A stretch of DNA of 64,000 nucleotides. It comes from UBA9160 sp035489755 (GTDB lineage: Bacteria > Myxococcota_A > UBA9160). Position 1 is the stretch's first letter, and every line of letters starts with the position of its first letter. Positions 60,511 to 64,000 of this stretch are shown here, piece after piece. The DNA lies in NCBI GenBank assembly GCA_035489755.1, contig DATGZK010000099.1, positions 1-64,000 of the forward strand, given 5' to 3'. A model generated the notes under the pieces. The model did not search any database, had not been told where the DNA came from, and saw nothing but the letters and a program-made list of their open reading frames with translations. The position numbers and the translations under genes are program-made.

Positions 60511-60538
60511 GGAACCGAATCCAGCGGGTAGGTGTCTA
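60511..60538 (+). promoter_or_regulatory. Candidate ECF-sigma promoter of the rpoE-like gene
   Basis: GGAAC (60511-60515), 19 bases, TCTA (60535-60538), resembling the GGAAC...TCTA pattern of ECF sigma promoters. It lies directly upstream of the sigma gene; the predicted start of transcription is near 60545, a dozen bases before GTG 60557. This suggests autoregulation. Confidence 0.45.
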
Positions 60539-60556
60539 GAGCTGGTGAGGCGAGAA

Positions 60557-61207
60557 GTGAGCCACGAGATCGCAGAACGAGGCCCCCTCGTCCGGGCAGG
60601 GGCAGTGCGGGTCCCCGTGCTCGAAGACCCCGACCGGGAGCTCGTGGCTCGCTGGCGCGGGGGGGACCTCACCGCCTTTGAGGCGCTCGTGCGGCGGCAC
60701 GAGAACCGCGTCTTTCGCCTCCTGGTCCGCATGCTCGGCAGTCGCAGCGAGGCCGAAGACGTGGCGCAAGAGACCTTCCTCAACCTGCATCGCCACGGAC
60801 ACCGCTTCCGGGGCGACGCCCGCTTCTCCACCTTCGTCTATCGCGTCGCCGCGAACGCCGCGCTCAACCGGCGGCGCAGCCTCGGGCGCAGCCACGCACG
60901 GGAGCGCAGCCTTGCCACGAGCGAGCCCGGCGGCATCGCCGCACCGCTTTCCCCTGTGGATCCCGAGCGTGAAGCTGCCGGCGCTCAAGTTCGCTCGCGT
61001 GTCCAAGAGGCGCTCCTTTCGCTGAGCCCCGCGTTGCGACTGCCCCTTGTCCTCTACGACATCGAGGGCCTTGGCTACGCCGAGGTGGCGCGGGTCCTTG
61101 AGCTCGCGGAAGGCACCGTGAAGTCACGCATCCACCGCGCGCGTCAGGCCCTGCGGCCGCTGCTCGGCGCGCTGGCCCGCGAAGTGGGATCAGGGAGAGC
61201 GGCATGA
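60557..61207 (+). CDS. ECF sigma factor (RpoE-like)
   Basis: A 216-residue extracytoplasmic-function sigma factor. Region 2 shows LVARWRGGDLTAFEALVRRHENRVFRL, SRSEAEDVAQETFLNLHRH and FSTFVYRVAANAALNRRR; region 4 shows LPLVLYDIEGLGYAEVARVLELAEGTVKSRIHRAR. GTG 60557 has GAGG upstream; GTG 60545 is also possible. The stop overlaps the anti-sigma gene's ATG (ATGA), typical of sigma/anti-sigma pairs. Confidence 0.92.
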   Translation: MSHEIAERGPLVRAGAVRVPVLEDPDRELVARWRGGDLTAFEALVRRHENRVFRLLVRMLGSRSEAEDVAQETFLNLHRHGHRFRGDARFSTFVYRVAANAALNRRRSLGRSHARERSLATSEPGGIAAPLSPVDPEREAAGAQVRSRVQEALLSLSPALRLPLVLYDIEGLGYAEVARVLELAEGTVKSRIHRARQALRPLLGALAREVGSGRAA

Positions 61208-62001
61208 AGCATGGCGAAGTCAGGGATCGGTTGGGTCCGTATCTCGAAGGGGACCTGCCGCTTCAGCAGCGGGCGCTCGTGGATGCGCATCTGGACACCT
61301 GCCCAAGCTGCGCGGAGGAGTTAAAGGAACTGCGAGGGACGATCGGGCTGCTCCGCTCGCTGCCCGAGATCGAACCTCCCACGGGCTTGGCCAGGAGCGT
61401 GATCGCGCGCATCGAGGAAGGGGAAGGGCAGCCAACGCTCTCGGTCCGTCTTCTTGACACGCTCGACATGCTGCTGCGCTCACGCCGGCTCGCGCTGAGC
61501 GCTGCCGCGGCGGGTGTCGCTGCGCTTGCGCTGCTCGCGCCGGGCTGGTTCGTCGAGCAAATCAGACCGCCGCAGGCGCCGGTGGTGACGACGGCGGCCT
61601 CCGAGGCCTCCGACCAGGCGCTCTCGAGCCGGCTTGCTCCTCTCAACATCTGGACGGCGCAGGCTCCCCTCGTGCATCGGCCCTTTGGAGCTTCGGCCTC
61701 TCGCGAGGAGCCGGCGACGCCGGGCGCCGAGGGAGCGGAGCCGTCCCCCGTCGGGCCCGAGCTTGGCGCGATGGACGCCGAGATTGACCGGGTGCTGCGC
61801 GATCCCAGCCAATTCGTCGAGGAGCTGAGCCAGCTGCCCCTTGCAGAGCGCGACCGGCAGCTCTCCGCGCTCGTCGCAGAGGCAAGCCGCGCGGGGCGTG
61901 CCGCCGAGATCGTGGAGAGGCTGCGCACCACGGGCGATCACCGCGCGGATGCGATCGCGGATGGATTTGAGCGCACGTCGAGCTCCGCCTCCCCGCGCTG
62001 A
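61204..62001 (+). CDS. Zinc-finger anti-sigma factor (single TM)
   Basis: A 265-residue membrane protein. The N-terminal anti-sigma domain carries the zinc-binding H-x3-C-x2-C motif AHLDTCPSC (about 29-37), so sigma release by redox or metal is possible. One TM lies at about 96-115. The extracytoplasmic part of about 150 residues is Pro/Ala-rich and ends in a helical LRDPSQFVEELSQLPLAERD stretch resembling RseA/Rsd-like periplasmic sensors. It is co-translated with the sigma factor. Confidence 0.87.
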   Translation: MKHGEVRDRLGPYLEGDLPLQQRALVDAHLDTCPSCAEELKELRGTIGLLRSLPEIEPPTGLARSVIARIEEGEGQPTLSVRLLDTLDMLLRSRRLALSAAAAGVAALALLAPGWFVEQIRPPQAPVVTTAASEASDQALSSRLAPLNIWTAQAPLVHRPFGASASREEPATPGAEGAEPSPVGPELGAMDAEIDRVLRDPSQFVEELSQLPLAERDRQLSALVAEASRAGRAAEIVERLRTTGDHRADAIADGFERTSSSASPR

Positions 62002-62095
62002 TCGCCAGGGGGCCCGCACCCGGGATCCCTTCGGGCGCACTGTCGGCTGCTCCTTCGCATAGCTACGCTCGGCGCTTTCGGAGGACGGCACGCTC

Positions 62096-63307
62096 TTGGT
62101 TCGCCCGAACAAGGCAGCGGCGCTCCTGGTGTTCCTGATCGGTGTCGGCGCCAGCGCGGACACCATCCAGCTCGTTCCGGAGAGCGCGGCTTCCTGGGGT
62201 CTGCGAAACGTCTTTGCTCCGTTCAGCGTGATCTTTGTAGGCCCGAGCTACTGGTACGGAGAGCGCACCCTCAAGGTCGACACGACGCCCCCGGGTGCGC
62301 AGCTCGACCTGTTCTACGTGCGGGCCAACTTCCAAAAGCGCTATGAACAGGCGCAGGCGCCCGTCACGATTGCACTGCCCACAAGGATTGAGGCCGGCCC
62401 GCGCGACGCGGTGACCGTTCGTGCCTACCTCGAAGGCTACAAGGTGCAAGAGACGACGGTGTCCGTGTCCTCCCGGCAGGACACGGTGCAGCTCGACCTC
62501 TCGCCGCTCCCCAACGCACTGAAAGCCGTCTCCTCCTCGTACTTCGCAGGCCGCGGGTCGCTGTCCCTGCTCACCACCCAGCTGGCGGAGGTGCGCCTTC
62601 AGAACCGAGAGGGCGGCTTTACGCTCGTGCTCGACCAGACCGCCAACACCCCCGAGTTGGCCAGCGCGCTTGCGAGCGTGAAGAATCCCTACATCAGCGC
62701 GGTCTCGACCCAACAGCTCGGCGAGGATCTCCTCGTGCGCGTGGACACGACCTCCCTTGCCCAAAGTGAGAAAGTGGAGTTGCGCTCGCGCCAGGGGGAG
62801 GACACGGCGCGCGGTCTGCATGAGTTTGCGATCGATCTCGTGCGGCCCCAAGGCGGCGAGAACATGGTGGCGCGGGCACAAGCGGCCCTTGCACGCCTCG
62901 AGCGACGCGACGTGGTGGGTTGCGCCGCCGTCTTCGACGACGCGTTGCGCAAGTCCCTCGACCGCGAGGCGCTAACGCGTGCCCTCGTGCCCCACGGCGC
63001 GTTCACCGACCCCTACCTGCGCGCAGTCATGAAGCGGCTCGGCGAGATCTCCGACGGGGCCGTGACCCTTGAGGACGGGACGCGCCTCAACCCCGCGGCA
63101 CCCCTTGAGCTCGCGGCCGCCATGAGCCAGGCCTCGGACGCGAAGGGCTACCTCGCGCTTCTGCGTGCGTTCTCCCGCGAGCTCGATGGCCCCGAACGCG
63201 CGCACGAGACGCTGCGCGGGCTAGTCGCTCCGGAGCTCGAACCGTCGACCTTTGCCGCGGCGCTCGCAGGAGCGGAGGCCCAGGAGAAGAGCTGCCGCGG
63301 GCAGTAG
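62096..63307 (+). CDS. Large secreted protein of unknown function
   Basis: A 403-residue exported protein, not recognised. N-terminal signal sequence (KAAALLVFLIGVGAS). A small beta region with YWYGERTLKVDTTPPGAQLDLFYVR looks like a PEGA-type domain, and VRAYLEGYKVQETTVSVSS repeats that feel. The rest is helical, ending in a region with single cysteines. The start is TTG 62096 with GGAGG 14 bases upstream; no better codon is available. It lies 94 bases downstream of the anti-sigma gene, possibly part of its regulon. Confidence 0.68.
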   Translation: MVRPNKAAALLVFLIGVGASADTIQLVPESAASWGLRNVFAPFSVIFVGPSYWYGERTLKVDTTPPGAQLDLFYVRANFQKRYEQAQAPVTIALPTRIEAGPRDAVTVRAYLEGYKVQETTVSVSSRQDTVQLDLSPLPNALKAVSSSYFAGRGSLSLLTTQLAEVRLQNREGGFTLVLDQTANTPELASALASVKNPYISAVSTQQLGEDLLVRVDTTSLAQSEKVELRSRQGEDTARGLHEFAIDLVRPQGGENMVARAQAALARLERRDVVGCAAVFDDALRKSLDREALTRALVPHGAFTDPYLRAVMKRLGEISDGAVTLEDGTRLNPAAPLELAAAMSQASDAKGYLALLRAFSRELDGPERAHETLRGLVAPELEPSTFAAALAGAEAQEKSCRGQ

Positions 63308-63500
63308 AAGGCAACCCGGCAAAAAGGGTGCGGCCTCGGGGAGCCCCTGTGCGGGACGGGACGCTGCGCAGGCCCCCTTTGCACAAGCCGCGCCGAAAGG
63401 TCCGCGCTAGATCGCCGGCCCTTCTGGTTGCGGCTGCAGCGATCCGGGCGCTAAGGGGTAGGGCGCGTCCGGTCGATCAAAAGAAGGGGGCGGGGTCGGT

Positions 63501-63923
63501 ATGGCCAAGGCCAGCATCGAGATCTTGCAAGCCGACGACGAGGGGGCCGGCGATTCGGAAAAGCGGCGGTCCGAGCGTACGCCCCTGGTCGTGCGGGTCG
63601 ACTACACGACGGTCGACTCGTTCTTCTCGGAGTTCACGGCCAATATCAACGAGGGCGGACTTTTCATCGAAACCGAAAGCCCGCCGCCAGCCGGCACAGC
63701 GGTGCTGCTGAAGTTCAAGCTCCCAAGTGAAGAAGAGCCCATCCGCGTGCACGGCCGCGTGGTTTGGATCACCGCTCGGGGCGGCGCCGAGGGTCCGGGA
63801 ATGGGAATCGAGTTCGAGAACCTGGATCGCGTGGCGCGAGCCCGCATCGATCAGGTGGTGCGGAACCTGCGCCGAGATTCAGCTCCGGGGCGTCCCGCGC
63901 GCGCCCGGGACGGCGCGTCGTAG
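63501..63923 (+). CDS. PilZ-domain protein (TIGR02266-like)
   Basis: A 140-residue single-domain PilZ protein. The c-di-GMP arginine motif R-x3-R is RRSER (about 22-27), then VRVDYTT, and the second motif appears as NINEGGLFI, with Asn in place of the usual Ser. GRVVWITA and GMGIEFENLD complete the barrel. Most single-domain members of this kind are known from delta-proteobacteria/Myxococcota. It may bind c-di-GMP, whose turnover enzyme is encoded at 36702. AAGGGGGCG precedes the ATG. Confidence 0.87.
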   Translation: MAKASIEILQADDEGAGDSEKRRSERTPLVVRVDYTTVDSFFSEFTANINEGGLFIETESPPPAGTAVLLKFKLPSEEEPIRVHGRVVWITARGGAEGPGMGIEFENLDRVARARIDQVVRNLRRDSAPGRPARARDGAS

Positions 63924-63939
63924 CGCAAAGCAACTCCGC

Positions 63940-64000
63940 CTAGAACGGGATCTCGTCATCGGGGGGCGCGCCGGCCGCGGCGTCGTCGGGCGGACTCGCT
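63940..64000 (-). CDS. ssb: Single-stranded DNA-binding protein, C-terminal end (partial)
   Basis: Only the last 19 codons are inside the window. They read an acidic, Gly/Pro/Ala-rich tail (ASPPDDAAAGAPP) ending DDEIPF, the universally conserved SSB C-terminal tip that binds partner proteins in replication and repair. The stop TAG is at 63940-63942. The rest of the gene lies to the right of the window. Convergent with the PilZ gene. Confidence 0.85.
   Translation of the reverse strand, partial: ASPPDDAAAGAPPDDEIPF

Noticed and set aside
1..64000. tRNA genes, rRNA, CRISPR arrays, IS elements
   Set aside because: No T-loop GGTTCGAATCC-like cores in proper context, no regularly spaced repeats and no transposase motifs were seen.

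Overview
The window is GC-rich bacterial chromosome, densely packed, with strong G/C preference at third codon positions. I saw no rRNA, tRNA, CRISPR array, insertion sequence or phage gene. The gene content suggests a free-living Gram-negative proteobacterium, perhaps of the Myxococcota/Desulfobacterota-Binatota side. That content includes Lgt, outer-membrane-type proteins, an ETF-quinone oxidoreductase feeding electrons from acyl-CoA dehydrogenases, many CoA- and aromatic-type catabolic genes, an F420-type NADPH oxidoreductase, a class II ribonucleotide reductase and a PilZ protein. The taxonomic placement is inference.

Layout. 1-29.3 kb is mostly catabolic and accessory metabolism in short operons of alternating strand. 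It holds a GST, DUF420, EthD/SDR, a NahK-like sugar kinase divergent from a CBM9-like protein, a crotonase with an altered active site, an O-methyltransferase and MAPEG pair, a Crp/Fnr regulator, DUF1295, a CaiB-type CoA-transferase and an OPT transporter. It continues with an MDR quinone reductase and aldose epimerase, an N-terminally extended acyl-CoA dehydrogenase, a repeat lipoprotein with a cupredoxin, a decayed TauD-type dioxygenase, an IMPase, YdjC, Nudix, an alpha/beta hydrolase and a P450 with a metalloprotease. Last come an extradiol-type VOC dioxygenase with an FAH hydrolase, a paired acyl-CoA dehydrogenase, DUF971 and the F420 reductase.

29.3-33.9 kb: class II RNR (nrdJ) behind a long, strongly structured leader, then a SppA-like protease. 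33.9-39.5 kb: a minus-strand signalling locus of CHASE2/GAF/HD-GYP protein, TPR/outer-membrane barrel and FecR-domain protein, with a small secreted protein upstream and a Crp-type palindrome in its promoter region. 39.7-49.4 kb: phosphate regulon, with PhoB/PhoR on the plus strand converging on minus-strand pstSCAB. A four-unit 11-bp Pho box lies between pstS and the divergent phoU. PstC and PstA carry very large extracytoplasmic insertions.

49.4-64 kb: ETF-QO, a 2[4Fe-4S] ferredoxin, an MFS transporter with a lipoate-ligase-like protein that lacks the usual lysine, TetR, Lgt, a PAS kinase, a lytic transglycosylase, a lipase and a frameshifted moaC. Next come an ECF sigma/anti-sigma pair with a candidate self-promoter, a large secreted unknown, a PilZ protein and, cut by the window end, the C-terminal tail of SSB.

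How it fits together. The catabolic enzymes pass electrons through ETF-QO. The HD-GYP and PilZ proteins point to cyclic-di-GMP signalling, and the Crp/Fnr protein could act on the palindrome at 39578. Two genes (TauD type and moaC) carry single-base frameshifts, which are either real decay or consensus errors.
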